In this document: one piece after another, positions 1 through 5,540 of the stretch
Layout of the letters: each line of letters starts with the position of its first letter
Position numbering within the stretch: the stretch's first letter is position 1
Assembly (NCBI GenBank): GCA_019246495.1
Contig: JAFAQI010000297.1
Location: 1-5,632, forward strand
Direction: 5' to 3'
Length of the DNA: 5,632 nucleotides
Origin: Frankiales bacterium
Lineage (GTDB): Bacteria > Actinomycetota > Actinomycetes > JAFAQI01
The notes under the pieces: generated by a model
The model's input: only the letters and a program-made list of their open reading frames with translations
The model's database searches: none
Told to the model about the DNA's origin: nothing
Translations under genes and position numbers: made by a program

Positions 1-1
1 C

Positions 2-247
2 ATCGTCGCGCCCCGCACACCTCGCGGCGGCCAGGCCACGGTGCGCGTGTTCGGTGTCACGCACACGATCAGCTTCCGATCCAAGTCCAGCCGCTACCGC
101 GAGATCGTCCGGCAGTGGCACACCGCCGCGCAGAACGGCGTCACCGCCGGCAGCGGACCCACCTACTGCATGAAGGTCACCGCAAAGTCAGCCGCGCCGA
201 TCTACGTCGACGCCATCGACTACGAGGTGCCCGACATCATCGAGTAG
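2..247 (+). CDS. Unrecognised protein, C-terminal part only
   Basis: This is the 3' end of a gene that enters the window from the left. The frame is open from base 2 to a TAG at 245-247, giving about 81 residues. A GTG at 41 could start a 68-residue protein, but the open frame upstream of it and the lack of a Shine-Dalgarno sequence there favour a truncated longer gene. The visible part begins with a Gly/Pro/Arg-rich stretch, then alternating hydrophobic and polar segments (VRVFGVTHTISF; YCMKVTAKSAAPIYVDAIDYEV) that look like beta strands, and ends acidic (PDIIE). There is one Cys and no evident membrane segment. I do not recognise the family and assign no function. Codon usage looks like that of its neighbours. 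The next gene starts 51 bp downstream in the same frame. Confidence 0.6.
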   Translation: MVAPRTPRGGQATVRVFGVTHTISFRSKSSRYREIVRQWHTAAQNGVTAGSGPTYCMKVTAKSAAPIYVDAIDYEVPDIIE

Positions 248-285
248 GGCCCGCCGGCTCCACGCGCAGAGCGTCACAAACCTGG

Positions 286-291
286 CAGACT
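286..291 (+). promoter_or_regulatory. Possible -10 element of a leaderless promoter
   Basis: The hexamer CAGACT ends 7 nt before the GTG at 299. The spacing fits an actinobacterial leaderless promoter, where transcription begins at or next to the start codon. No Shine-Dalgarno sequence is visible before this GTG. No convincing -35 box was found. The hexamer sits inside the short palindrome GGCAG-A-CTGCC (284-294), which may be chance in GC-rich DNA. This is inference from position and a weak consensus match. Confidence 0.25.
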
Positions 292-298
292 GCCGCGT

Positions 299-1171
299 GT
301 GCCGAGACTTCGCCCGACACTCGCCCGTGCCACGCGCCGACTTGCCACGCGGTTGAACGACGGCGAGCTGCTCCGCCTCGACTATCCTGCGACCGCGGAC
401 AACTCGCCGCGCTACGGGCATGGCAAACCGGACCACCCTCGCCTCACCGCGCTGCTCGCCCGCGGAGATACGTCGTACGCCGCACTGCTCGACGACATCG
501 TCTCGTTCGGCGATGACCTCGCGCGAATCCCCGTCACCGGGCCACCCACAACCTTGCACTGGAACAACGGATACTGCTCCGGCCTCGACGGCGCCGCGCT
601 CTACACACTCATCCGCCGGCACTCCCCCGCGCGCTACGTCGAGGTCGGCTCCGGCTACTCGACGATGTTCGCCGACCGGGCGCGGCGCGACGGCGACCTG
701 CCGACGCACATCACCTCGATCGATCCGCATCCACGCGCTGAGGTCGACGCGATCTGCGACGACGTACGACGGTCACCGTTCGAGCTCGCCGACCTCGCCG
801 TGTTCGACGACCTCCGACCCGGTGACATCGTCTTCATGGACGGCTCGCACCGCAGCTTCATGAACTCCGACGCGGTGGTGTTCTTCCTCGACGTCGTGCC
901 GGAGCTGCCCGACGGCGTCATCGTGGCCGTCGACGACATCCTGCTGCCGGCCGACTACCCGCCCGACTGGGCGGAGCGGCACTACTCGGAGCAATACCTG
1001 CTCGCCGCCTACCTGCTCGGCGAGACCCCATGGCTTCAACCACTGCTGCCCAACGCCTACCTCACCCGGCACCCGGAGCTGCACAAGCGACTCGAGCCGC
1101 TGTGGTCGCGGCCGGAGCTGCGCGACGTCGCACGCAGCGGCACGACGTTCTGGTTCACGATCCGCCGGTGA
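299..1171 (+). CDS. Class I SAM-dependent methyltransferase-like protein
   Basis: The 290-residue protein carries a Rossmann-type methyltransferase core. Motif I is VEVGSGYST (residues 114-122), the SAM-binding glycine loop after a beta strand. The acidic end of strand 2 is SIDPHPR (140-146), where Asp142 would contact the SAM ribose. A later strand reads IVFMDGSH (177-184), and VIVAVDD (207-213) is the next core strand. This layout matches class I enzymes of the Methyltransf_24 type, which methylate small molecules or sugars; the substrate cannot be read here. About 110 residues precede the core and include a basic N-terminus and WNNGYCSGLDG (88-98), probably a substrate-side cap. The C-terminal 70 residues are rich in Leu, Pro and aromatics. 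GTG at 299 is the earliest possible start, because a TAG at 245 closes the frame and no ATG, GTG or TTG lies between. No Shine-Dalgarno sequence is seen. It ends 20 bp before the membrane-protein start. Confidence 0.8.
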   Translation: MPRLRPTLARATRRLATRLNDGELLRLDYPATADNSPRYGHGKPDHPRLTALLARGDTSYAALLDDIVSFGDDLARIPVTGPPTTLHWNNGYCSGLDGAALYTLIRRHSPARYVEVGSGYSTMFADRARRDGDLPTHITSIDPHPRAEVDAICDDVRRSPFELADLAVFDDLRPGDIVFMDGSHRSFMNSDAVVFFLDVVPELPDGVIVAVDDILLPADYPPDWAERHYSEQYLLAAYLLGETPWLQPLLPNAYLTRHPELHKRLEPLWSRPELRDVARSGTTFWFTIRR

Positions 1172-1179
1172 CCGCGGGC

Positions 1180-1185
1180 GATACT
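1180..1185 (+). promoter_or_regulatory. Possible -10 element of a leaderless promoter
   Basis: GATACT matches TATAAT at four of six positions, including the important A2 and T6. It ends 6 nt before the ATG at 1192. With no good Shine-Dalgarno sequence in the 20-bp gap, this is the spacing expected if the mRNA began at the ATG itself. A TTCACG at 1154-1159 resembles a -35 box, but the 20-bp spacer is too long to be convincing. The gene may instead be read through from the methyltransferase gene. Confidence 0.3.
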
Positions 1186-1191
1186 TCGCGC

Positions 1192-1638
1192 ATGGACGAA
1201 CGAAGCCGTCGGCGCGTGACAACTCTGCTGTGGGTCGTCGTTGCCCTCGACGTCGCCTACTGGATCGCCTGGTACGCCGACCGGAGCCTCGTGGCGAGCA
1301 ACACCCGGGCGGCTTACTACGAGTTCGAGAACGCATTTCCGGTCGCGGATGCGTGGCTCGGGTTGTGTGCAGCAGCCGCGGCGATCGCATTGCGGCGACG
1401 GTCCAACACGGCGCTGTTGTGGCTGCTGCTCGCCGGAGGCGCCGGCGGCTACCTGCTCGGCATGGACGTCCTCTATGACCTGGAGAACAGCATCTGGTGG
1501 TCGTCCGGCGCGGGCGGCGTCATCGAGCTCGCGATCAACCTCGCCACCGCGGCGGTCAGCGGCGTACTCATCCGGTGGACGTGGCTGCACCGCGACACAC
1601 TCCTGCGACCCGAAAACAGCGAAGTGCTTGACCGATAG
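1192..1638 (+). CDS. Small four-helix integral membrane protein, unknown function
   Basis: The 148-residue protein has four predicted membrane helices at about residues 11-28, 51-67, 74-95 and 108-129, with a basic N-terminus (RSRRR) and basic residues after helix 2 (ALRRR), which places both ends in the cytoplasm by the positive-inside rule. The loop after helix 1 holds YYEFENAFPVADAW (42-55). The short loop after helix 3 holds MDVLYDLENSIWW (91-103). These acidic and aromatic stretches look like functional or conserved sites, but I cannot name the family. An ATG at 1192 is preferred. An in-frame GTG at 1168 overlaps the methyltransferase TGA (GTGA) and would add eight residues, so translational coupling is an alternative. 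An ATG at 1030 is also in frame but would overlap the upstream gene by 142 bp. The gene ends 46 bp before the GntR start and could be transcribed apart from that operon. Confidence 0.7.
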   Translation: MDERSRRRVTTLLWVVVALDVAYWIAWYADRSLVASNTRAAYYEFENAFPVADAWLGLCAAAAAIALRRRSNTALLWLLLAGGAGGYLLGMDVLYDLENSIWWSSGAGGVIELAINLATAAVSGVLIRWTWLHRDTLLRPENSEVLDR

Positions 1639-1656
1639 CTGAACCGCCTGCACACT
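1628..1656 (+). promoter_or_regulatory. Candidate promoter of the GntR-ABC operon
   Basis: TTGACC (1628-1633) matches five of six bases of the sigma-70-type -35 consensus. With a 17-bp spacer the -10 position falls at 1651-1656, CACACT, which matches only A2, A4 and T6. The -35 box lies over the last codons of the upstream gene. If real, the transcript would start within the inverted repeat at 1653-1680, so a bound repressor would block RNA polymerase. The -10 match is weak and the assignment is tentative. Confidence 0.3.
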
Positions 1657-1680
1657 TCCACTAACTGATTAGTGGAAGTG
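1653..1680. promoter_or_regulatory. Perfect 12-bp inverted repeat, probable GntR operator
   Basis: The arms CACTTCCACTAA (1653-1664) and TTAGTGGAAGTG (1669-1680) are exact reverse complements around a 4-bp spacer, CTGA. The site ends 4 bp before the ATG of the GntR gene, and its right arm includes the GGAAG (1674-1678) that serves as the ribosome binding site, 6 nt before the ATG. A dyad of this size next to a YtrA-type regulator is where an autoregulatory operator is expected. In RNA the same bases could form a 12-bp hairpin that hides the ribosome binding site, so control at either level is possible. There is no U-tract, so it does not look like a terminator. Confidence 0.75.
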
Positions 1681-1684
1681 AGTA

Positions 1685-2077
1685 ATGATCGAGTTCCATC
1701 TCGACCCGACCTCGGGCGTGGCGACGTACCTCCAGCTCGTGCAGCAGGTGCACCAAGCGCTCCGGCTCGGCCTCCTCGAGCCCGGTGACCGCCTGCCGAC
1801 GGCGCAACAGGTGGTGGCAGCGTTGGCGATCAACCCCAACACCGTGCTGAAGGCCTATCGCGACCTGGAGCGCGAGGGGCTCGTGCGCGCGCGGCCGGGG
1901 CTCGGCACGTTCGTCATCGGGACGCTCCCCCGCACCGACCCCACAGCACAGGCGCGGTACCGCCGCTCGCTGGCCACGTGGCTGCGATCGGCTCGGAGCG
2001 CCGGGCTCGACGCCGATGAGATCGAGGCCATCTATCGCAGCGCGGTCCGCGACTGCTTCTCGGAGGGTGTGGCATGA
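1685..2077 (+). CDS. GntR-family transcriptional regulator, YtrA subfamily
   Basis: This 130-residue DNA-binding protein has an N-terminal winged helix-turn-helix of the GntR type at about residues 12-78. It shows the family pattern YLQLVQQVHQAL, then GDRLPTAQQVVAALAINPNT (34-53) over the first helices, VLKAYRDLEREGLV (54-67) as recognition helix region, and the wing GLGTFV (72-77). Only about 50 residues follow, mostly helical. That is too short for the FadR, HutC or MocR effector domains and is typical of the YtrA subfamily, which forms dimers and often controls an adjacent ABC transporter. The length is normal for the subfamily. ATG at 1685 follows GGAAG by 6 nt. The stop overlaps the ATPase start (ATGA, 2074-2077). 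It very likely represses this operon through the dyad at 1653-1680; the inducing signal is unknown. Confidence 0.92.
   Translation: MIEFHLDPTSGVATYLQLVQQVHQALRLGLLEPGDRLPTAQQVVAALAINPNTVLKAYRDLEREGLVRARPGLGTFVIGTLPRTDPTAQARYRRSLATWLRSARSAGLDADEIEAIYRSAVRDCFSEGVA
2062..2067 (+). promoter_or_regulatory. Strong ribosome binding site of the ABC ATPase gene
   Basis: GGAGGG lies 6 nt before the ATG at 2074, inside the last codons of the GntR gene. It fixes the ATPase start and shows that the ATPase has its own strong initiation signal in addition to coupling through the ATGA overlap. This could give more ATPase than repressor from one mRNA. Confidence 0.8.
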
Positions 2078-2970
2078 CGGCTGTGCAGGCGACGGGGCTC
2101 GGGAAGCGCTACGGCAGACGTTGGGCGCTCTCCGACTGCACGCTCTCGATCCCGAGCGGCCGCGTCGTCGGGCTCGTCGGGCCGAACGGCGCAGGCAAGA
2201 CCACACTGCTCCACCTCGCCTCCGGGTTGATCGAGCCGACGAGCGGCCAGATCGACGTGCTCGGTGACCAGCCCGGGTCGGCTCCGGACGCGTTGGCACG
2301 CGTCGGATTCCTCGCCCAGGAGAGCCCGGTATACGCGCGACTAACCGTTGCGCAGCACCTGCAGATGGGCAGGTGGCTCAACCCGGCGTGGGACGACGGT
2401 TTCGCCGCGCGCCGGCTCGACGAGCTCGACCTCGACCCTCGACGGCGGGCGGGCACGTTGTCCGGCGGCCAGCGTGCGCAGCTCGCGCTGACGCTCGCCG
2501 TCGCCAAGCGCCCCGAGCTGCTGCTGCTCGACGAGCCGGTCGCGAGCCTCGATCCCCTCGCCCGCCGGGACTTCCTCTCGACGCTCATGGAGGTCGTCGC
2601 CACCCGCGAGGTCAGCATCGTGTTGTCCTCGCACCTCATCGCCGACCTGGAACGTGTGTGTGACTACCTCGTCGTGCTGGTCGCGGGACGGGTGGCGCTG
2701 GTCGGCGACGTCGAGGAACTGCTGGCCGCACACTGCCGGCTGAGCGGCCCGCGCCGAGACGCTGCCGACCTGCCGGCCGGCCAGATCGTCATCGAGGCAA
2801 GTCACGTCGACCGGCAGAGCACGCTGATCGTGCGCACCGACGGTCCGGTGCTCGACCCGGCCTGGTCGGTGACGCCACTCACTCTCGAAGACCTCGTGCT
2901 GGCCTACTTACGCCGGGCGCGTGACGACGGTGCCGAACGCTCCAGCGACGCGTTGGCGGTGTCCCGATGA
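2074..2970 (+). CDS. ABC transporter ATP-binding subunit
   Basis: This 298-residue cytoplasmic ATPase would power the permease encoded next. All nucleotide-binding motifs are intact: Walker A GPNGAGKT (36-43), Q-loop around Gln82 (FLAQE), signature LSGGQ (129-133), Walker B ending LLLDEP (150-155) with catalytic Glu154, D-loop SLD (158-160) and H-loop His187 (SSHL). The domain is of the type that pairs with ABC-2 exporters such as the Ytr and Bcr systems. After the core ATPase (to about residue 215) comes an 80-residue C-terminal extension with beta-type sequence, common in this exporter group. It starts at an ATG overlapping the GntR stop and ends in an ATGA overlap with the permease, so all three are probably made from one mRNA. 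A rare TTA leucine codon occurs near the 3' end (2908-2910, residue 279). Substrate is not predictable. Confidence 0.95.
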   Translation: MTAVQATGLGKRYGRRWALSDCTLSIPSGRVVGLVGPNGAGKTTLLHLASGLIEPTSGQIDVLGDQPGSAPDALARVGFLAQESPVYARLTVAQHLQMGRWLNPAWDDGFAARRLDELDLDPRRRAGTLSGGQRAQLALTLAVAKRPELLLLDEPVASLDPLARRDFLSTLMEVVATREVSIVLSSHLIADLERVCDYLVVLVAGRVALVGDVEELLAAHCRLSGPRRDAADLPAGQIVIEASHVDRQSTLIVRTDGPVLDPAWSVTPLTLEDLVLAYLRRARDDGAERSSDALAVSR

Positions 2971-4025
2971 CCCGATTCGCCTGGCTGCAGGCCCGGTCGC
3001 AGACGCTGATCGTCGCCGGACTGCTGGCAATCCTCGCCGTGCTCGCGGCGGTCACCGGCGTACAACTGGCGCACCTCTACTCCAGCCTTGTCGCCCCCTG
3101 CCGCGCAAGTGGCGCCGACTGCGGTTTCGCGATGGATCGCTTCATCAGCCACGACAGCTTTCTGCAAGGCTCATTGCAGCTGCTCCAGCGACTCGCCCCG
3201 GCCATCATCGGGGCGTTCTGGGGCGCGCCGCTCGTGGCGCGCGAGCTCGAGACGGGGACGTCTCGGCTGGTATGGACGCAGACGGTGACCCGCCGCCGGT
3301 GGTTGCTGTCCAAGGTGGCGGTCGTCGGCCTCGCCTCTGCCGTCGCCGCCGGGGTGCTGTCGCTCACGGTCACCTGGTGGTTCCGGTCGCTGGACCAGAT
3401 CTCCGGCACCCAGTTCGGTGACTTCGACGCGCGCGGGGTCGTGCCGATCGGCTACACGCTTGCCGCATTCGCGTTCGGCGTACTCGCCGGAGTCCTCATC
3501 CGGCGCACCGTGCCCGCCATGGCCGCATCCATCGCGGCGTTCGTCTTCGCCCGCATCGCTGTGCAGCAGTGGGTACGCCCCCACCTCTTGCCGCCCCGGC
3601 ACCTCACGTCGTCGCTGCTGAAGGCCGACGGGTTCGGGTTCATCAGCCAAGGCGGCGGGCCGCTCGACCTCGTCGTCAAGGGTTCGGGTCCGCCGGGTTC
3701 GTGGGTGCTGTCGTCACAGCTCGTCGACCACGCAGGTCATGCGACGACCACGGCACAGCGAATGGCGTTCCTGCACAAGTACTGCCCGTTCCTGCCGACC
3801 CCGACGGCTCGGCCGAAGGACCGGGTGCACATCGGCCCGGCTGATGACCAGAACTTCCGCACGTGCCAGCAAGCGGCGTCGCGGGCGTACCACGTTGCGT
3901 TGACCTACCAACCGAAGGCCCGGTACTGGCCGTTCCAGTGGCTCGAGGCCGGGGTGTTCGTGCTTCTGGCCGCTGCCGCACTTGCCGGTTGCTACTGGGT
4001 CGTCACCCGCCGGTTGGCCAGCTGA
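2967..4025 (+). CDS. ABC-2-type transporter permease subunit
   Basis: This 352-residue membrane protein is the partner of the ATPase just upstream, whose stop it overlaps (ATGA, 2967-2970). Six membrane helices are visible at about residues 12-34, 75-92, 115-138, 160-178, 182-200 and 326-347. The segment ELETGTSRLVWTQTVTRRRW (93-112), between helices 2 and 3, is the cytoplasmic loop expected to contact the ATPase in this permease type. Two outer loops stand out: residues 35-74, and a large one at about 201-325 between helices 5 and 6. Cys45, Cys52, Cys273 and Cys300 all fall in these loops and could form disulfides. One ATPase and one permease imply a homodimeric exporter or a lipid- or peptide-targeting transporter. 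Only a weak purine-rich site (GGCGG, 2955-2959) precedes the ATG, so translation probably depends on coupling. Its stop lies 3 bp from the stop of the opposing acetyltransferase gene. Confidence 0.88.
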   Translation: MTRFAWLQARSQTLIVAGLLAILAVLAAVTGVQLAHLYSSLVAPCRASGADCGFAMDRFISHDSFLQGSLQLLQRLAPAIIGAFWGAPLVARELETGTSRLVWTQTVTRRRWLLSKVAVVGLASAVAAGVLSLTVTWWFRSLDQISGTQFGDFDARGVVPIGYTLAAFAFGVLAGVLIRRTVPAMAASIAAFVFARIAVQQWVRPHLLPPRHLTSSLLKADGFGFISQGGGPLDLVVKGSGPPGSWVLSSQLVDHAGHATTTAQRMAFLHKYCPFLPTPTARPKDRVHIGPADDQNFRTCQQAASRAYHVALTYQPKARYWPFQWLEAGVFVLLAAAALAGCYWVVTRRLAS

Positions 4026-4028
4026 CCG

Positions 4029-4592
4029 TCAGACTGTGATCGACCAAATCTCGTGAGTGCCTGTCTCCCCCGGCGCGACGATCTCGCGTGGCTCGGTCCG
4101 CACGAGCGTGTAACCCAGTCGCCTCGGCACCGCTGAGCTGCGCACGTTGCCGACATCGCAGTGGATCTCGACACGCGTGACGTCGTCGAGGCCGCCGGCG
4201 ACCGCGGTCAGTGCTTCGGTCACCCGCGTGATGATTCCCTTGCCGACTGCGTCGGCGGCGAGCCAGTAGCCGATCTCGAGCACGCCCGGCCCGTTGCGGA
4301 TGTGGAAGCCGCTGCCGCCAATGATGCGGCCGTCGGCGTCGAAGATGCCGTAGACGTAGTTCGTGCCGTCCGCCCACCCGCGGTCGGCCTCGCGAAACCA
4401 GTCCAGTTGCTGCTCGACCGTCTGCGGCTCCTGTGCCCACGGCATCCACGGCTTCAGGTGCTCGAGGTTGGCGTTGACGACGTCGACGAGCGGCGCGATG
4501 TCTTCTTCGACGTAGCGCCGGACGACGATCCCCTCGGCCAGCTCGACGCGTTCCGGTACGCCGAAGATCCGGACGACCTCATCAACGCTCAT
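4029..4592 (-). CDS. GNAT-family N-acetyltransferase, RimJ/RimL type
   Basis: The 187-residue protein should transfer an acetyl group from acetyl-CoA to an amine, such as a protein N-terminus or a small molecule. The N-terminal part carries NLEHLKPWMPWA (42-53), a signature of the RimJ/RimL (Acetyltransf_3-like) branch. YVYGIFDADGRIIGGSGFHI (79-98) covers beta strands 2-4, EIGYWLAADAVGKGI (106-120) is motif A with the pyrophosphate-binding V-G-K-G turn, and DVGNVRSSAVPRRLGY (146-161) is the usual D-x-x-N-x-x-S-x-x-V-x-x-R-L-G-Y segment. The end, HEIWSITV, is the typical closing strand. ATG at 4592 is the likely start and gives family length. The open frame runs on to about 5300, but that part is antisense to the hydrolase gene. 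No Shine-Dalgarno sequence precedes this ATG. The gene is divergent from the hydrolase gene and converges with the permease gene without a visible terminator. The substrate is unknown. Confidence 0.88.
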   Translation of the reverse strand: MSVDEVVRIFGVPERVELAEGIVVRRYVEEDIAPLVDVVNANLEHLKPWMPWAQEPQTVEQQLDWFREADRGWADGTNYVYGIFDADGRIIGGSGFHIRNGPGVLEIGYWLAADAVGKGIITRVTEALTAVAGGLDDVTRVEIHCDVGNVRSSAVPRRLGYTLVRTEPREIVAPGETGTHEIWSITV

Positions 4593-4593
4593 G

Positions 4594-4608
4594 CCGTCAT
4601 GATGACGG
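4594..4608. promoter_or_regulatory. 15-bp palindrome in the divergent spacer
   Basis: CCGTCAT and ATGACGG are exact reverse complements around a single central G. The site lies 1 bp upstream of the acetyltransferase ATG and 29 bp before the hydrolase ATG at 4638, within their only shared upstream region. It could be an operator that controls one or both genes. No regulator gene lies next to it, and short palindromes can arise by chance, so the role is uncertain. Confidence 0.3.
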
Positions 4609-4621
4609 TCCGGGACAGCTC

Positions 4622-4628
4622 GAGGGGA
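4622..4628 (+). promoter_or_regulatory. Ribosome binding site that sets the hydrolase start
   Basis: GAGGGGA lies 9 nt before the ATG at 4638. Two earlier in-frame ATGs (4599 and 4602) have no such site, so this element decides in favour of 4638 and gives a 300-residue product of normal family length. Confidence 0.7.
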
Positions 4629-4637
4629 CTGGTTTTC

Positions 4638-5540
4638 ATGCGCACAGGGACGACGACGTGGACGGCCGGCGACATCGACGTCGAGACGTGGTGGCGCATC
4701 GACGGCGAGCTCGGTGCCGGCCCCGCACCGCTCGTCGTGCTCCACGGCGGTCCGGGTGCGACGCACGACTACCTGGCGAACCTCGCGGAGCTCGCCGCGC
4801 GCGACGGCCGGGCGGTGGTGCTCTATGACCAGCTCGGCAACGGGCGCAGCACCCACCTGCCGGAACGCGGCGCCGAGTTCTGGACCGTCGACCTGTTCGT
4901 GAATGAGCTGCACACGCTCGTGCGCGACCTGGGCATCGCCGATCGGCATCACGTGCTCGGGCAGTCGTGGGGCGGCTTCCTCGCGCAGGAGTACGCACTC
5001 ACCCAGCCGCCCGGTCTCCGCGCGCTGGTGCTCGCCGACACCGCCGCCTCGTTCCCCGACTTCGTCGCGGAGTGCAACAAGCTGCGCGCCGAGCTGCCGG
5101 CCGACGTCGAAGCGACGCTGCGCAAGCACGAGGAAGCCGGTACGACGGACGACCCCGACTACGCCGCGGCCTGCGACGTCTTCTACCGCCGGCATGTGTG
5201 CCGGCTCGACCCATGGCCCGAGTTCGTTACGGCCGCCTTCGAGTGGATCGACCGGGACCCGACCGTCTACCACACGATGAACGGCCCCAGCGAGTTCCAC
5301 GTCATCGGGTCGATCAGGGACTGGCAGTCAAAGGACCGACTCGGTGAGATTCGCGTGCCGACACTTCTCGTCTCAGGCCGGTACGACGAGGCGACACCCG
5401 CACTGCAAGAGACCCTGCAAGCAGGCATCGCCGACTGCGACTGGGTCGTGTTCGAAGAGTCAGCGCATCTGCCGCACGTCGAGGAGCCGGAGCGCTACCT
5501 CGACGTCGTGGGCTCCTGGTTACGCCGCTACGACAGCTGA
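4638..5540 (+). CDS. Proline iminopeptidase-like alpha/beta hydrolase
   Basis: The 300-residue protein is an alpha/beta-hydrolase-fold serine hydrolase of peptidase family S33. These enzymes release N-terminal proline or other residues from small peptides or amino-acid amides. The oxyanion-hole motif HGGPG is at 36-40, followed by LYDQLGNGRS (62-71). The nucleophile elbow is GQSWGG (108-113) with Ser110. The acid is probably Asp250 in SGRYDEATP, and the base His277 in ESAHLPHVEEPE. The cap domain holds MNGPSEF (214-220) followed by GSIRDW, a stretch typical of proline iminopeptidases and related L-amino-acid amidases. No signal peptide is seen, so it is cytoplasmic. The length fits the family. 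The frame is open upstream to 4161, but that part is antisense to the acetyltransferase gene. Leu295 uses a rare TTA codon (5520-5522). The last 21 bp overlap the convergent gene. Family placement is firm; proline specificity is inferred. Confidence 0.9.
   Translation: MRTGTTTWTAGDIDVETWWRIDGELGAGPAPLVVLHGGPGATHDYLANLAELAARDGRAVVLYDQLGNGRSTHLPERGAEFWTVDLFVNELHTLVRDLGIADRHHVLGQSWGGFLAQEYALTQPPGLRALVLADTAASFPDFVAECNKLRAELPADVEATLRKHEEAGTTDDPDYAAACDVFYRRHVCRLDPWPEFVTAAFEWIDRDPTVYHTMNGPSEFHVIGSIRDWQSKDRLGEIRVPTLLVSGRYDEATPALQETLQAGIADCDWVVFEESAHLPHVEEPERYLDVVGSWLRRYDS

Noticed and set aside
188..730. A 180-residue minus-strand frame opposite the methyltransferase gene
   Set aside because: Its composition is Arg/Val/Ala-rich with no motifs, and the plus-strand gene there has clear SAM-binding motifs.
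1030..1191. Longer form of the small membrane protein starting at the ATG at 1030
   Set aside because: It would overlap the methyltransferase gene by 142 bp and add an Ala/Arg-rich stretch typical of an out-of-frame shadow.
1653..1680. The inverted repeat read as an intrinsic terminator of the upstream gene
   Set aside because: No U-tract follows the stem, and it leads straight into a start codon, so an operator or RNA switch fits better.
4592..4601. A three-codon minus-strand frame (ATG ACG GCA TGA) whose stop overlaps the acetyltransferase ATG
   Set aside because: It has no ribosome binding site and is so short that chance explains it; it also falls inside the palindrome.
4161..4637. Upstream extension of the hydrolase frame on the plus strand
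   Set aside because: It lies antisense to the acetyltransferase gene. The ribosome binding site at 4622-4628 and the family length both support the start at 4638.
4029..5300. A 423-residue minus-strand open frame that would extend the acetyltransferase upstream
   Set aside because: The extension beyond 4592 is antisense to the well-supported hydrolase gene, is rich in Arg, Val and Gly without domain features, and is a usual artefact of GC-rich DNA. The GNAT homology begins just after the ATG at 4592.
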